Source: Tepidiphilus margaritifer DSM 15129 (GTDB lineage: Bacteria > Pseudomonadota > Gammaproteobacteria > Burkholderiales > Rhodocyclaceae). Taken from it: a stretch of DNA of 64,000 bases. Shown piece after piece: positions 12,432-21,477 of this stretch (position 1 is its first letter; each line of letters starts with the position of its first letter). The position numbers and the translations under genes are program-made. The notes beneath the pieces were generated by a model. It was not told the origin of the DNA. It saw only the letters and a list, made by a program, of their open reading frames with translations, and searched no databases. The DNA is taken from assembly GCF_000425565.1 (NCBI RefSeq), contig NZ_AUDR01000016.1, positions 62,001 to 126,000 on the forward strand, written 5' to 3'.

Positions 12432-14813
12432 GTGGAACGTATGAGGATCCGCAAGGTGGCCGTGCTCGGCGCGGGGGTGATGGGGGCGCAGATCGCCGCG
12501 CATTGCGCCAATGCCGACCTGCCGGTGGTGTTGTTCGATTTGCCCTCGGGCGAGGGGAATCGCAATGCGACGGTGCTCAGGGCGCTCGAGGGGCTGAAGC
12601 GCCTCGATCCGGCGCCGCTGGCCGAGTCGCAGCGGCTCGCCTGGATTCAACCGGCCAATTACGACGACGACCTGGAGGCGCTGCGCGAGTGCGACCTGGT
12701 GATCGAGGCCATCGCCGAACGCCTGGACTGGAAACAGTCCCTTTATGAGCGCGTGGCGCCTTTTCTCGGGGAGGGGGCCACGCTGGCCTCGAACACTTCG
12801 GGCCTGTCGATCACGGCATTGGCGCAGGCACTGCCCGAGGCGGTGCGCCGCAATTTCTGCGGCATCCATTTCTTCAACCCGCCGCGTTATCTGCCGCTCG
12901 TCGAACTGGTGCCGCATGCAGGAACCGATGCGGCGAGGCTCGATGCACTGGAGGGCTGGCTGACGACGCGCCTGGGGAAATCGGTGATCCGGGCCAAGGA
13001 TACGCCCAACTTCATCGCCAACCGTGTTGGCGTGTTCTCCATCCTCGCGGTGATGCATCACACGCAGCGGTTGGGTCTGGGGTTCGATGAGGTCGATGCG
13101 CTCACGGGGCCGCGCATCGGCCGCCCCAAGAGCGCGACGTACCGAACGGCCGACGTGGTGGGGCTGGATACGCTGGCGCACGTCATCGGGACGATGCAGA
13201 CGACCCTTCCCGAGGACCCCTGGCATGGCGTCTTTCGCGTGCCCCAGTGGCTGGAGTCCTTGATCCGGCAAGGGGCCTTGGGGCAGAAGAGCGGCGCTGG
13301 CGTCTACCGCAAGGAGAAGGGCGGCATCCTGGTGCTCGATCCGTCCGCCGGGGCTTACCGTCCGGCCCGGGGAGAAGTAGCGCCGGAGGTGGAGGAGATC
13401 CTCGCCCTGCGCGATGTGCGCGAGCGCTTTGCCCGGCTGCGCGCGAGCGGGCATCCGCAGGCGCAGTTTCTGTGGGCGCTGTTTCGCGACGTGTTCCACT
13501 ACTGCGCTTTCCATCTGGCAACGATCGCCGACAGCGCGCGCGACGTCGATCTGGCGATGCGCTGGGGGTTCGGCTGGACCATGGGGCCTTTCGAGACGTG
13601 GCAGGCGGTGGGTTGGCGCGACATCGCCCGGGCGATCGAAGAAGATCGTGCCGCCGGCCTCACGCTCGCCAATGTGCCCCTGCCGGCTTGGGTAGAGGAG
13701 CTCGACGGCGTGCACTCGGCCAAGGGGTCGTGGAGTGCGGCGCGCGGCACATGGGTGGAACGCTCTTTGCTCGGAGTGTATCGGCGTCAGCTCTATCCCG
13801 ACCGGGTCTTGGGGGAGCGATTCGACGATCCGGGCGAGACCTTGTGGGAGAACGAGGGGGTGCGCCTGTGGCGCCGCCCCGACCAGGACGCAGGGGTGGG
13901 CATCGTTTCGGTGCGCAGCCGCCATCACACGCTGGGCGCGGCGGTGATCGAGGGCATCCTGGAGGCGGTGGCGCGGGCCGAGCGCGAGCTCGATGCGCTG
14001 GTGCTGTGGCACGAGGCGCCGTTCGCCCTGGGCGCCGATCTGAAGCAGGTGCTCGAAGCAGCGCAGGCCGGCCGGTTCGACGAGCTGGAGACCATGGTCG
14101 AACGATTCCAGCAGGCGTCCATGCGGCTCAAGCATGCTGAGATCCCCGTGGTGGCGGCGATCGAGGGCATGGCCTTGGGCGGGGGCTGCGAGTTCGCCCT
14201 GCACACGGCGCATCGGGTATTCGCGTTGGAGTCCTACGTCGGTCTGGTAGAGGTGGGCGTGGGGCTCATTCCGGCCGGGGGTGGCTGCAAGGAGCTGGCG
14301 ATCCAGGCGCATCGCATGGCCCGGCGTGCCGCTGGCGGCGATGTTTTCGCGTTCATTCAGCCGATGTTCGAGCAGGTGGCCAAGGCCAAGGTCTCGCGCA
14401 GTGCGCTCGAGGCGCAGGCGATCGGCTATGGGCGAGCCGGGGACGATGTGGTGATGCACCCGAAAGAGTTGCTCTACGTGGCGATCCGACGTGCCCGCTC
14501 ACTGGCGGAGGCGGGCTATCGTCCCCCCTTGCCCGAGCGTGAGATCGTGGTGGCGGGGCGCAACGGCATTGCCACCTGCGAGATGATGTTGGTCAACATG
14601 CGCGAAGGGGGATTCATCTCGGAGCACGATTACCGCGTCGGCAAAGGAGTGGCTACCGCGTTGTGCGGAGGGGAAGTGGAGAGCGGGGCCCGGGTGCCGG
14701 TGGAATGGTTGTTGGCGGTGGAGCGGCGCGAATTCATGACCTTGCTGCGCACACCCAAGACGTTGGAACGCATCGCGCATACGCTCGCAACGGGCAAACC
14801 GCTGCGCAACTGA
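12432..14813 (+). CDS. 3-hydroxyacyl-CoA dehydrogenase / enoyl-CoA hydratase fusion
   Basis: Carries out two beta-oxidation steps: hydration of enoyl-CoA and NAD-dependent oxidation of 3-hydroxyacyl-CoA. It has 793 residues. The order is dehydrogenase first (VAVLGAGVMGAQIAAHCA near residue 10, then the C-terminal dehydrogenase domains), crotonase last, the FadN/YusL order and not the FadB order. The crotonase half keeps both catalytic glutamates (GGGCEFAL and LVEVGVGL), so hydratase activity is expected. The start is GTG at 12432 after aggagaa; an ATG at 12441 is possible. The thiolase follows after 15 bp. Confidence 0.93.
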   Translation: MERMRIRKVAVLGAGVMGAQIAAHCANADLPVVLFDLPSGEGNRNATVLRALEGLKRLDPAPLAESQRLAWIQPANYDDDLEALRECDLVIEAIAERLDWKQSLYERVAPFLGEGATLASNTSGLSITALAQALPEAVRRNFCGIHFFNPPRYLPLVELVPHAGTDAARLDALEGWLTTRLGKSVIRAKDTPNFIANRVGVFSILAVMHHTQRLGLGFDEVDALTGPRIGRPKSATYRTADVVGLDTLAHVIGTMQTTLPEDPWHGVFRVPQWLESLIRQGALGQKSGAGVYRKEKGGILVLDPSAGAYRPARGEVAPEVEEILALRDVRERFARLRASGHPQAQFLWALFRDVFHYCAFHLATIADSARDVDLAMRWGFGWTMGPFETWQAVGWRDIARAIEEDRAAGLTLANVPLPAWVEELDGVHSAKGSWSAARGTWVERSLLGVYRRQLYPDRVLGERFDDPGETLWENEGVRLWRRPDQDAGVGIVSVRSRHHTLGAAVIEGILEAVARAERELDALVLWHEAPFALGADLKQVLEAAQAGRFDELETMVERFQQASMRLKHAEIPVVAAIEGMALGGGCEFALHTAHRVFALESYVGLVEVGVGLIPAGGGCKELAIQAHRMARRAAGGDVFAFIQPMFEQVAKAKVSRSALEAQAIGYGRAGDDVVMHPKELLYVAIRRARSLAEAGYRPPLPEREIVVAGRNGIATCEMMLVNMREGGFISEHDYRVGKGVATALCGGEVESGARVPVEWLLAVERREFMTLLRTPKTLERIAHTLATGKPLRN

Positions 14814-14828
14814 GGAGAGGAGCAAGGA

Positions 14829-16028
14829 ATGAGCAGACGAGGTCAGGATGCCTATGTGGTGGCGGCGGTACGCACGCCGGTGGGTCGCAAGGGTGGGATG
14901 CTGCGCCACGTACGGCCAGACGACATGCTGGCGCACGTGTTGCGGGCGGTGACGGCGAGGGTGCCGTCACTCGATCTGGCGGAGATCGGTGACGTGATCA
15001 CGGGTTGTGCCATGCCCGAGGCCGAGCAGGGGATGAACGTGGCCCGTATCGGCCTGCTGTTGGCCGGTTTTCCGGTACGAGTGCCGGGCGTGACGGTCAA
15101 CCGGTTCTGCGCCTCCGGTCTGCAGGCGGTGGCCGACGCGGCGGCGCGCATCCGGTTGGGCGAGGCCGACGTGATGATCGCGGCCGGCACCGAGTCGATG
15201 AGCGTGATGCCGCAGATCATGGGCAACAAGGTGAGCATCAACCCGAAGGTGGTGGAATCGGACGAGAATCGGGCCATCGCTTATGGGATGGGGCTGACCG
15301 CCGAGGTGGTGGCACGCCAATATGGTGTATCGCGAGAGGATCAGGATGCCTTCGCCCTGGAATCGCACCGCAAGGCAGTGGCGGCGATCGACGCAGGGCT
15401 CTTTCGCGAGGAGATCGCTCCCCTGCCGGTGTGTACGCACCTGCCCGGCACCGGGGGGACAGTGGCGGTGCGCGAGTCGATGGCCGAGATCGACGAGGGG
15501 CCCCGACGCGATACGTCACCGGAGCGGCTGGCCTCGCTCAAACCGGTATTCGCCGCGCGCGGTAGCGTGACCGCCGGCAACAGCTCGCAGATGTCCGACG
15601 GCGCCGGAGCGGTGTTGTTGATGTCCGAGGCGGCGCTCGAACGCTATGGAGTTCGGCCCATTGCGCGTGTGGTATCGTACGCCGTGGTCGGCGTGCCGCC
15701 GGAAGTGATGGGAATCGGCCCGGTGGAAGCCATCCCCCGAGCCTTGCAGCGCGCCGGCCTGAAACAGGACGATCTCGACTGGATCGAGCTCAACGAGGCG
15801 TTCGCGGCGCAGTCGTTGGCGGTGATGCGCACGCTGGGGCTGGATCCGGCCAAGGTGAATCCGCTGGGCGGGGCGATCGCACTGGGTCATCCCCTGGGGG
15901 CGACCGGTGCGATCCGTACCGCGACGCTGATGGCGGCCATGCAGCGCGACCCGAAGGTGCGCTATGGCATGGTGACGATGTGCATCGGCACGGGCATGGG
16001 CGCCGCGGGGATTTTCGAGCGGGTGTAG
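14829..16028 (+). CDS. fadA: Acetyl-CoA C-acyltransferase (thiolase)
   Basis: Cleaves 3-ketoacyl-CoA with CoA to acetyl-CoA and a shortened acyl-CoA, the last step of beta-oxidation. It has 399 residues. The nucleophile Cys94 is in NRFCASGLQ, His354 in GHPLGATG, and the proton-relay Cys385 in MCIGTGMG: all catalytic residues are present. An aggagaggagca ribosome site precedes the ATG. It is the middle gene of the hydratase/dehydrogenase - thiolase - isomerase operon. Confidence 0.94.
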   Translation: MSRRGQDAYVVAAVRTPVGRKGGMLRHVRPDDMLAHVLRAVTARVPSLDLAEIGDVITGCAMPEAEQGMNVARIGLLLAGFPVRVPGVTVNRFCASGLQAVADAAARIRLGEADVMIAAGTESMSVMPQIMGNKVSINPKVVESDENRAIAYGMGLTAEVVARQYGVSREDQDAFALESHRKAVAAIDAGLFREEIAPLPVCTHLPGTGGTVAVRESMAEIDEGPRRDTSPERLASLKPVFAARGSVTAGNSSQMSDGAGAVLLMSEAALERYGVRPIARVVSYAVVGVPPEVMGIGPVEAIPRALQRAGLKQDDLDWIELNEAFAAQSLAVMRTLGLDPAKVNPLGGAIALGHPLGATGAIRTATLMAAMQRDPKVRYGMVTMCIGTGMGAAGIFERV

Positions 16029-16040
16029 ACGGGAGGAAGC

Positions 16041-16841
16041 ATGGCGCAGACGGTGCTGTGGGAGGTGGTCGACGGGGTCGGACAACTGGTGCTCAACCGG
16101 CCGGAGTCGCTCAACGCCTTGTCGTTCGAGATGATGGAAGCGCTCGACGAGGCGAGCGCCGCCTTGGTGCAGCGTACTGATCTGCGCGTCCTGGTGGTGA
16201 GCGGGCAGGGTGGGCATTTCATGGCCGGAGGGGACATTCGCGATTTTTCCCGCCTGCTCGACCGCACGCCCGGAGAGCGGCGTGAAGCGTTTCGCGCCGC
16301 GATCGAGAAGCGGGTGAATCCCGTGGTGGAGCGTTTGAGCCGTGTGCCCTGTCCGGTGGTGGCTAAGGTGCGTGGTGCCTGTGCCGGGTTCGGCATGTCC
16401 TTGATGCTCGCCTGCGATCTGGCGATTGCCTCGAGCGACGCGGTGTTTACCACGGCCTATGCCATGCTGGGGCTTCCGGCCGACGGCGGGTTGTCTTACT
16501 TCTTGCCCCGGGTGGTGGGCAGCCGCCGTGCGGCGGAGCTTTTCCTTCTCTCGGAGCGTTTCGACGCGCAGCGTGCCCTGGAGCTGGGGATCGTCAACCG
16601 CGTGGTCGCGCCCGACGCGCTCGACGCCGAAGTCGAGACGCTGGTCGCGCGCCTGGCCGCCGGACCGGGCTACGCCTATGGGCGCATCCGCTCGCTGCTC
16701 GCCGATTCGCTCGAACAGAGCCTGGAGGCGCAGCTCCTTGCCGAAGCCGAGGCATTCGGCGATTGCAGCGCCACGGAGGATTTCGCCGAAGGCATCGAGG
16801 CGTTTTTGGCCAAGCGCAAACCCCGTTTTCGCGGTTGCTGA
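16041..16841 (+). CDS. Enoyl-CoA hydratase/isomerase family protein, isomerase-like active site
   Basis: A crotonase-fold protein of 266 residues. The oxyanion-hole segment MAGGDIR is at 61-67 and a second glycine region (CAGFGMSLMLACD) at 114-126. Aligned by eye, the two hydratase glutamates are replaced by Ser120 and Tyr140, while Asp148 (LPADGG) sits where PaaG-type isomerases carry their catalytic aspartate. I therefore infer double-bond isomerase activity, useful for unsaturated fatty acids, and not a hydratase; the fused enzyme upstream supplies that step. The ATG at 16041 is 12 bp after the thiolase. Confidence 0.85.
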   Translation: MAQTVLWEVVDGVGQLVLNRPESLNALSFEMMEALDEASAALVQRTDLRVLVVSGQGGHFMAGGDIRDFSRLLDRTPGERREAFRAAIEKRVNPVVERLSRVPCPVVAKVRGACAGFGMSLMLACDLAIASSDAVFTTAYAMLGLPADGGLSYFLPRVVGSRRAAELFLLSERFDAQRALELGIVNRVVAPDALDAEVETLVARLAAGPGYAYGRIRSLLADSLEQSLEAQLLAEAEAFGDCSATEDFAEGIEAFLAKRKPRFRGC

Positions 16842-16858
16842 GTGCGTTCGCCGCGGAT

Positions 16859-16892
16859 GTCCGGATTTTCCCGCTTGGCGGGAATGCCGGAC
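16859..16892 (+). terminator. Long stem-loop after the fad operon
   Basis: An outer stem pairs GTCCGG (16859-16864) with CCGGAC (16887-16892). An inner stem pairs TTCCCGC (16868-16874) with GCGGGAA (16878-16884) around a TTG loop. It is a strong hairpin but lacks a clear T-run (ggctttatc follows), so it may act as a weak terminator or transcript-stabilising end. Confidence 0.5.
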
Positions 16893-16933
16893 GGCTTTAT
16901 CATTGCTGCGGAAAGAACGGCGGAGCGCTGAGT

Positions 16934-17374
16934 GTGCAGTGGGTGATCGGCGGGATCTTGGTGGCGAGCATCGCTTGGGTGATGTTCGAGGTCGTGCGCT
17001 GGTGGCGTGTCCGGCAGCGCAAGCCATCTCCCTCTTTGCCGCAATCGGCTGCTCCCTTCGGGCTCGATCTCACGGTGAAGACGCTGGAGCGTCGCTGTGA
17101 CGCCCTGCAGCACCTCCTCGATGAGCACGCCCGCCAACTGCAGCAAATCCTCGACCGGTTGCAGCGCCTCGAACAGCAGGCCACGACGGCCCCGCCGGTT
17201 TCTTCCTCTTCGCCCGTCGAGCCGCTCGCCGCGTCCCCCGAGTATGTGGAGCCGATGGTGCTTGCCCGCCGCGGGCTCGATGCGCCGGCGATCGCCGCGC
17301 GCTGCGGCATCACGCTCGGCGAGGCGGAGTTGCTCGTGGCCATGGCCCGTGGCGACCGGGGGAATACACCATGA
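16934..17374 (+). CDS. DUF2802 domain protein
   Basis: 146 residues from a GTG at 16934 preceded by ggag. An N-terminal membrane anchor (residues 3-19) is followed by a predicted coiled coil rich in Leu, Gln and Arg (about 50-82), a low-complexity Pro/Ser linker, and a C-terminal DUF2802 module (LARRGLDAPAIAARCGITLG then EAELLVAMARG). DUF2802 proteins are commonly encoded near flagellar genes; their function is unknown. It overlaps the SPOR gene by four bases (ATGA), and fliW follows. Confidence 0.78.
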   Translation: MQWVIGGILVASIAWVMFEVVRWWRVRQRKPSPSLPQSAAPFGLDLTVKTLERRCDALQHLLDEHARQLQQILDRLQRLEQQATTAPPVSSSSPVEPLAASPEYVEPMVLARRGLDAPAIAARCGITLGEAELLVAMARGDRGNTP

Positions 17375-17976
17375 AGGCGGGCAAAGGGGCTACCGTGCCT
17401 TTTCCCTGGAAGCGGGTGGTGCCGGCCTCCGTGCTCGCCGTCGCAGCGGCTTTCGCACTGTGGTACCAGGCGAACGGGCAAAAGGCGCCCGAACCTGAGC
17501 CGCCCGTCGGACCGCCCGTCGTCGCGGCGAAGGTGTCGGCGCGCGTTGCGCCCGTTGCGCCCGAACCGTCCTCCGAAAATGCCAACGCTGCGCAGGAGCA
17601 AAGTCACCCCGGATCGGCGCCGCCGGAGCACGCCGCGGTTGGAAGCCCTGCTTCCAGTGGTGATCTTCACAGGCCGGAAACCAGGCAAGACGAGCTGCCC
17701 GTACCGCCTCCATCGGCGGAAATGCCGGAAAAATCCCCCCTTGCTGCGCGTTCGGCACCACTGGAGAAGGGATACTATGTGCCGGTGGGCATGTTCGGCC
17801 GGTTGGACGCCGCCGAGCGGCTCGCCGGGCAGTTGGAGACCTTGGGTTTTCCGGCGCACTTGCAGTCACGCGTGCTGGTCGGCCCTTATGCCACGCGCCA
17901 GGAAGCGCAGCAGGCGGCCGAACGGCTCAAACGCCAGCACAAGCTCGGCGTGGCCGGCGTGATGCAGGTGAAATGA
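17371..17976 (+). CDS. SPOR domain membrane protein
   Basis: 201 residues: a short cytoplasmic start, one membrane helix (about 16-32, VPASVLAVAAAFALWY), a long Pro/Ala/Glu-rich periplasmic linker, and a C-terminal SPOR domain (about 130-200) with YYVPVGMFGRLDAAE and RVLVGPYATRQEAQQAAERL. SPOR domains bind denuded peptidoglycan, usually at division sites, so a cell-envelope role is inferred. The start overlaps the stop of the DUF2802 gene. Confidence 0.85.
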   Translation: MKAGKGATVPFPWKRVVPASVLAVAAAFALWYQANGQKAPEPEPPVGPPVVAAKVSARVAPVAPEPSSENANAAQEQSHPGSAPPEHAAVGSPASSGDLHRPETRQDELPVPPPSAEMPEKSPLAARSAPLEKGYYVPVGMFGRLDAAERLAGQLETLGFPAHLQSRVLVGPYATRQEAQQAAERLKRQHKLGVAGVMQVK

Positions 17977-18007
17977 GAACTTCAAATCAACGGCAAGGAG
18001 GTGTGTG

Positions 18008-18463
18008 ATGAAACTGCAAAGTCCGGTGTTGGGCGAAGTGGACGTGGCCGAGGACAAAGTGATCGAGTTCCCCAATGGCCTGCCAGGATTCGAGGCGTGC
18101 AAGCGTTTCATGCTGGCGCATGATGCAGAAGGGGAGACGGGCGCAGATCGTCCCAAGGTCTTCATCCTGCAGAGCCTGGATGATCCCAACGTGGCCTTTT
18201 CCGTGGTGAGCCCAGAGGCTTTGGGTGTGCGCTACGAGATCACGCTCTCGGATGGCGAGGCGGCCCAGTTGCAGATCGAGAAGCCCGAGGACGTGGCCTT
18301 GGCCGTGATCGTACGCCGTGCCGATGGGGCCGAGGCGAACACGCCGCAGGATAGCGGCCTGCGGGCGAACTTCATGGGGCCGCTGCTCATCAACACCGCC
18401 GCGCGCCGCGGGTTGCAGAAGGTGCTCGAGCGGTTTACCTGTGAAATGGTCGTGCGGGCATAA
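18008..18463 (+). CDS. fliW: Flagellar assembly factor FliW
   Basis: Small cytosolic protein (151 residues) that binds flagellin and, in characterised bacteria, relieves flagellin translation by antagonising CsrA. The conserved start KLQSPVLGEVDV and the stretch VIEFPNGLPGFEACKRFML, then FMGPLLINTAARRGLQ, match the family. The ATG at 18008 follows a full aaggaggtg ribosome site; the GTG at 18005 is too close to it. No flagellin, csrA or other flagellar structural gene lies in this window, so fliW is detached from its usual partners. Confidence 0.92.
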   Translation: MKLQSPVLGEVDVAEDKVIEFPNGLPGFEACKRFMLAHDAEGETGADRPKVFILQSLDDPNVAFSVVSPEALGVRYEITLSDGEAAQLQIEKPEDVALAVIVRRADGAEANTPQDSGLRANFMGPLLINTAARRGLQKVLERFTCEMVVRA

Positions 18464-18475
18464 GGAGTCGATGCC

Positions 18476-18856
18476 ATGCGACGTCACGTCAATACCGACA
18501 AGGCACCGGCAGCGATCGGTACTTATTCCCAGGCAGTCTTCGCCGGCGATACGCTCTATCTCTCCGGCCAGCTGGGGCTCGACCCGGCCACGATGACGCT
18601 GCCGCCCGAATTCGCCGCGCAGTGCGAACGGATGTTCTCCAATCTCAAGGCAGTGGTGGAGGCGGCCGGGGCGAGCCTCGATCAGGTGGTGAAACTCACG
18701 GTCTTTCTCACCGATCTTTCCTATTTTGCCACCGTCAACGAGGTGATGGCACGCTACTTCGGTGCGCCCTATCCGGCGCGCTCGGCGGTGGAGGTGAAGG
18801 GCCTGCCGCGCGGGGCGATGGTGGAGGCCGAGGCCGTCGTCTGGCTGGGGGCGTGA
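18476..18856 (+). CDS. ridA: RidA family enamine/imine deaminase
   Basis: Hydrolyses reactive 2-aminoacrylate and related enamines formed by PLP enzymes, protecting the cell. It has 126 residues, the usual length. The motif [22 protein letters not shown] contains the substrate-binding arginine and the conserved glutamate; the N-terminus has the typical [12 protein letters not shown]. It lies 12 bp after fliW and 7 bp before recG, so it is probably part of a longer transcript. Confidence 0.93.
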   Translation: MRRHVNTDKAPAAIGTYSQAVFAGDTLYLSGQLGLDPATMTLPPEFAAQCERMFSNLKAVVEAAGASLDQVVKLTVFLTDLSYFATVNEVMARYFGAPYPARSAVEVKGLPRGAMVEAEAVVWLGA

Positions 18857-18863
18857 TCCGGCC

Positions 18864-20918
18864 TTGCCCGCGCAAGCGCCTTTCCGCCATCCGCTGGAAT
18901 CCTGGCCGGGTGTCGGCCCGGCGGTGGCTTCGCGTCTGGTGAAACTCGGGGTGATGCGCCCCGAGGATCTCCTTTTTCTCCTGCCGCTGCGCTATGAGGA
19001 CGAGACACGCGTCACGCCCGTGGCGCAGGCGCAGGCCGGTTCGTCCGTACTCGTGGAAGGCCGCATCGTGCGCGTGGAGCGCAAAGAGGGGCCGCGGCCG
19101 CAGCTCGTCGCGCATCTGGACGACGGCACTGGCTTGCTCACCGGGCGCTGGCTGCACGTCTATCCCGGTACCGTCAAGCGGCTCGAACCGGGCAAGCGCA
19201 TGCGCTGGTTCGGCGAGGTGCGGGTCGGTTTCTTCGGCGAGCGCGAGATGTTCCATCCGCGGCTGGTGCCGCTCGAGGCGCCGCTGCCCGACCGCCTCAC
19301 CCCCGTCTATCCGAGCGTGGAGGGTTTGTCTCAAGGGCTGTTGCGCCGTCTGGTGCGCCGGGCGCTGGAGGTGGTCGCGCCCGCCGAGTGGCTCGACGAG
19401 GCGCTGCGCGCGCGCGAGCAACTGCCGCCGCTGCGCGAGGCGCTGGAATGCTTGCACGCGCCGCCTGCCGGTGCCGACGAAGCGCGGCTGACGGCGGCGC
19501 GTCGCCGCCTCAAACTGGAGGAATTGGTGGCGCAGCAGGCGTCGATGCGCCGGGCGCGCGCGGTGCGACGTTCGGCCAAGGCTCCGGCCTTGCCCGAGCC
19601 GGAAGGGGCGGTGCGGCGGGCCCTGTGCGAGGCCTTGCCTTTCACCCTCACCGCGGCGCAGCAGCGGGTGCTCGCCGAAATCGACGCCGATCTGGGAAAA
19701 CCTCATCCGATGCACCGTCTGCTCTTGGGCGACGTGGGCAGCGGCAAGACGGTGGTGGCCGCTTTGGCGCTGGCGCGGGCGCTGGATGGGGGGCATCAGG
19801 GGGCGTTGATGGTGCCCACCGAGATCCTCGCCGTCCAGCACGCGCGCAAGCTCGGTGAGTGGCTCGCCCCGGCCGGGATCGAGGTGGCGCTGCTCACCGC
19901 CGCCACCCCGGCCAAGGCGGCGCAGGCGCTGCGTGCCCGGCTCGCCGAAGGGGAACCTCTGCTGGTGGTCGGCACGCACGCGCTCATCGAAGAGGCAGTC
20001 GCCTTGCCGCGCCTGGCGCTCGCGGTGGTCGACGAGCAGCACCGTTTCGGCGTGCGCCAGCGCTTTGCCTTGCGCGCGAAAGCGGGCGAGGGATTTTCCC
20101 CGCATCTGCTGATGATGTCCGCCACGCCCATTCCGCGCACGCTCGCGCTGGCGATCTACGCCGACCTGGAATTGTCGCTGCTCGACGAGCGCCCCCCGGG
20201 GCGCCAGCCGGTACAGACTTTGCTGCTGTCGCAGCGCCGCCGGGAGGAGCTCATCGAGCGGGTGCGCCGCTGGTGCGCCCAGGGGCGACAGGCCTACTGG
20301 GTCTGCCCCTTGATCGAAGAATCGGAAGTGCTGGATCTGCAGGCGGCCACCGAGACCTGGCGGGAGCTCGTCGCGGCGATGCCTGAGCTGCGGGTCGGCC
20401 TGTTGCACGGTCGACTCAAGAACGAAGAGAAACAGCAGGTCATGGAGCGGTTCGTGGCCGGCGCCCTCGACGTGCTGGTGGCGACGACCGTGATCGAGGT
20501 AGGCGTGGACGTGGCCAACGCGAGCCTCATGGTGATCGATCACGCCGAGCGTTTCGGCCTGGCGCAGCTGCATCAATTGCGCGGCCGAGTGGGGCGCGGC
20601 AGTGAGGCGTCTTTTTGCGTGTTGTGCTACGGCGAGCCGCTCTCGGCCACGGCGCGCCAGCGGCTCGCCGCGATCCGTGCCAACGACGACGGTTTTGCGC
20701 TCGCGCGCGAGGACCTGCGGTTGCGCGGCCCGGGCGAATTCGTCGGGCTGCGCCAGAGCGGCGTGCCCAGCCTGCGCGTGGCCGATCTGGTGGCAGACGA
20801 GGATCTCGTGCCGCTCGCGCAGCGGCTCGCCGACGAAGTGCTGGAACGCGATCCGGCGCTTGCCGAGACGCTCATTCGGCGCTGGGTGCCGGGTGGCGGG
20901 GCTTGGCTCCATGCCTGA
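18864..20918 (+). CDS. recG: ATP-dependent DNA helicase RecG
   Basis: Double-strand DNA translocase that regresses stalled replication forks and acts on recombination intermediates. It has 684 residues. The N-terminal wedge/OB domain begins around residue 55, Walker A GDVGSGKT is at 289-296, the DEQH box at 390-393, and the helicase C domain has VIEVGVDVANASLMV and QLRGRVGRG. The apparent start is TTG at 18864, since no better ATG or GTG keeps the PGVGPAVASRL N-terminus. It overlaps ubiC by eight bases. Confidence 0.95.
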   Translation: MPAQAPFRHPLESWPGVGPAVASRLVKLGVMRPEDLLFLLPLRYEDETRVTPVAQAQAGSSVLVEGRIVRVERKEGPRPQLVAHLDDGTGLLTGRWLHVYPGTVKRLEPGKRMRWFGEVRVGFFGEREMFHPRLVPLEAPLPDRLTPVYPSVEGLSQGLLRRLVRRALEVVAPAEWLDEALRAREQLPPLREALECLHAPPAGADEARLTAARRRLKLEELVAQQASMRRARAVRRSAKAPALPEPEGAVRRALCEALPFTLTAAQQRVLAEIDADLGKPHPMHRLLLGDVGSGKTVVAALALARALDGGHQGALMVPTEILAVQHARKLGEWLAPAGIEVALLTAATPAKAAQALRARLAEGEPLLVVGTHALIEEAVALPRLALAVVDEQHRFGVRQRFALRAKAGEGFSPHLLMMSATPIPRTLALAIYADLELSLLDERPPGRQPVQTLLLSQRRREELIERVRRWCAQGRQAYWVCPLIEESEVLDLQAATETWRELVAAMPELRVGLLHGRLKNEEKQQVMERFVAGALDVLVATTVIEVGVDVANASLMVIDHAERFGLAQLHQLRGRVGRGSEASFCVLCYGEPLSATARQRLAAIRANDDGFALAREDLRLRGPGEFVGLRQSGVPSLRVADLVADEDLVPLAQRLADEVLERDPALAETLIRRWVPGGGAWLHA

Positions 20919-21471
20919 GGGGACGCTCTTCTTCGTGCCGCGCTGGCGCGCCGGGCTGCCTTGGGGGGTGCCGCCCCGGCTGGGGCCGTGGCTTGCCGAG
21001 CGGGGGTCGCTCACTGCCCGCATCCGGGCACATTGCCGGGAGTTCGCCGTGCGCCGCCTTTGGGAAGGATGGGGCCGCCCCTATCCGGACGAGGCGATCG
21101 CCCTGAGGGTGCCGACCTGGCAGAGGGTGCGCGTGCGCGAAGTGGCGCTGCTCGCCGATGGCGTGCCGGTGGTGTTCGCACGCTCGCTGACGGCGTGGCA
21201 GGGCGTGCGATACCCGTGGCGTCTGCTGCAGTGCATCGGCAACCGTCCTCTGGGCGCGCTGCTCTTCGCCGATCCCAAGGTGCTCCGCGGCACTGTGCAG
21301 GCGGTTCGGCTCGATGCGCGCGATCCGCGGTATCATCGCGCATCGGCGCTGTGGCGGGAAGCACCGCCGGGTTTGTGGGCGCGACGCTCGCTCTTTTGGC
21401 GGGCGGGCGTGCCGCTGCTGGTGAGCGAGGTTTTTCTGCCGCCGATCGACCTTCTCATTACACCGACGTGA
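20911..21471 (+). CDS. ubiC: Chorismate lyase
   Basis: Converts chorismate to 4-hydroxybenzoate and pyruvate, the first committed step of ubiquinone synthesis. It has 186 residues. Family features are the VRVREVALLADGVPVVFARS core (about residues 70-89) and the C-terminal WARRSLFWRAGVPLLVSEVF segment. The ATG at 20911 lies inside the recG end (ATGCCTGA overlap). ubiA follows after 6 bp, so the product is passed straight to the prenyltransferase. Sequence similarity within this family is low, but the neighbours make the call firm. Confidence 0.9.
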   Translation: MPEGTLFFVPRWRAGLPWGVPPRLGPWLAERGSLTARIRAHCREFAVRRLWEGWGRPYPDEAIALRVPTWQRVRVREVALLADGVPVVFARSLTAWQGVRYPWRLLQCIGNRPLGALLFADPKVLRGTVQAVRLDARDPRYHRASALWREAPPGLWARRSLFWRAGVPLLVSEVFLPPIDLLITPT

Positions 21472-21477
21472 CGAGCG

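Noticed and set aside
12126..14459. Long minus-strand open frame (777 codons) opposite the fadL end and the dehydrogenase/hydratase gene
   Set aside because: Shadow frame rich in Arg, His and Gln; both true genes on the plus strand have full motifs.
18735..21023. 762-codon minus-strand open frame opposite recG
   Set aside because: Antisense to a motif-complete recG; composition typical of a high-GC shadow.
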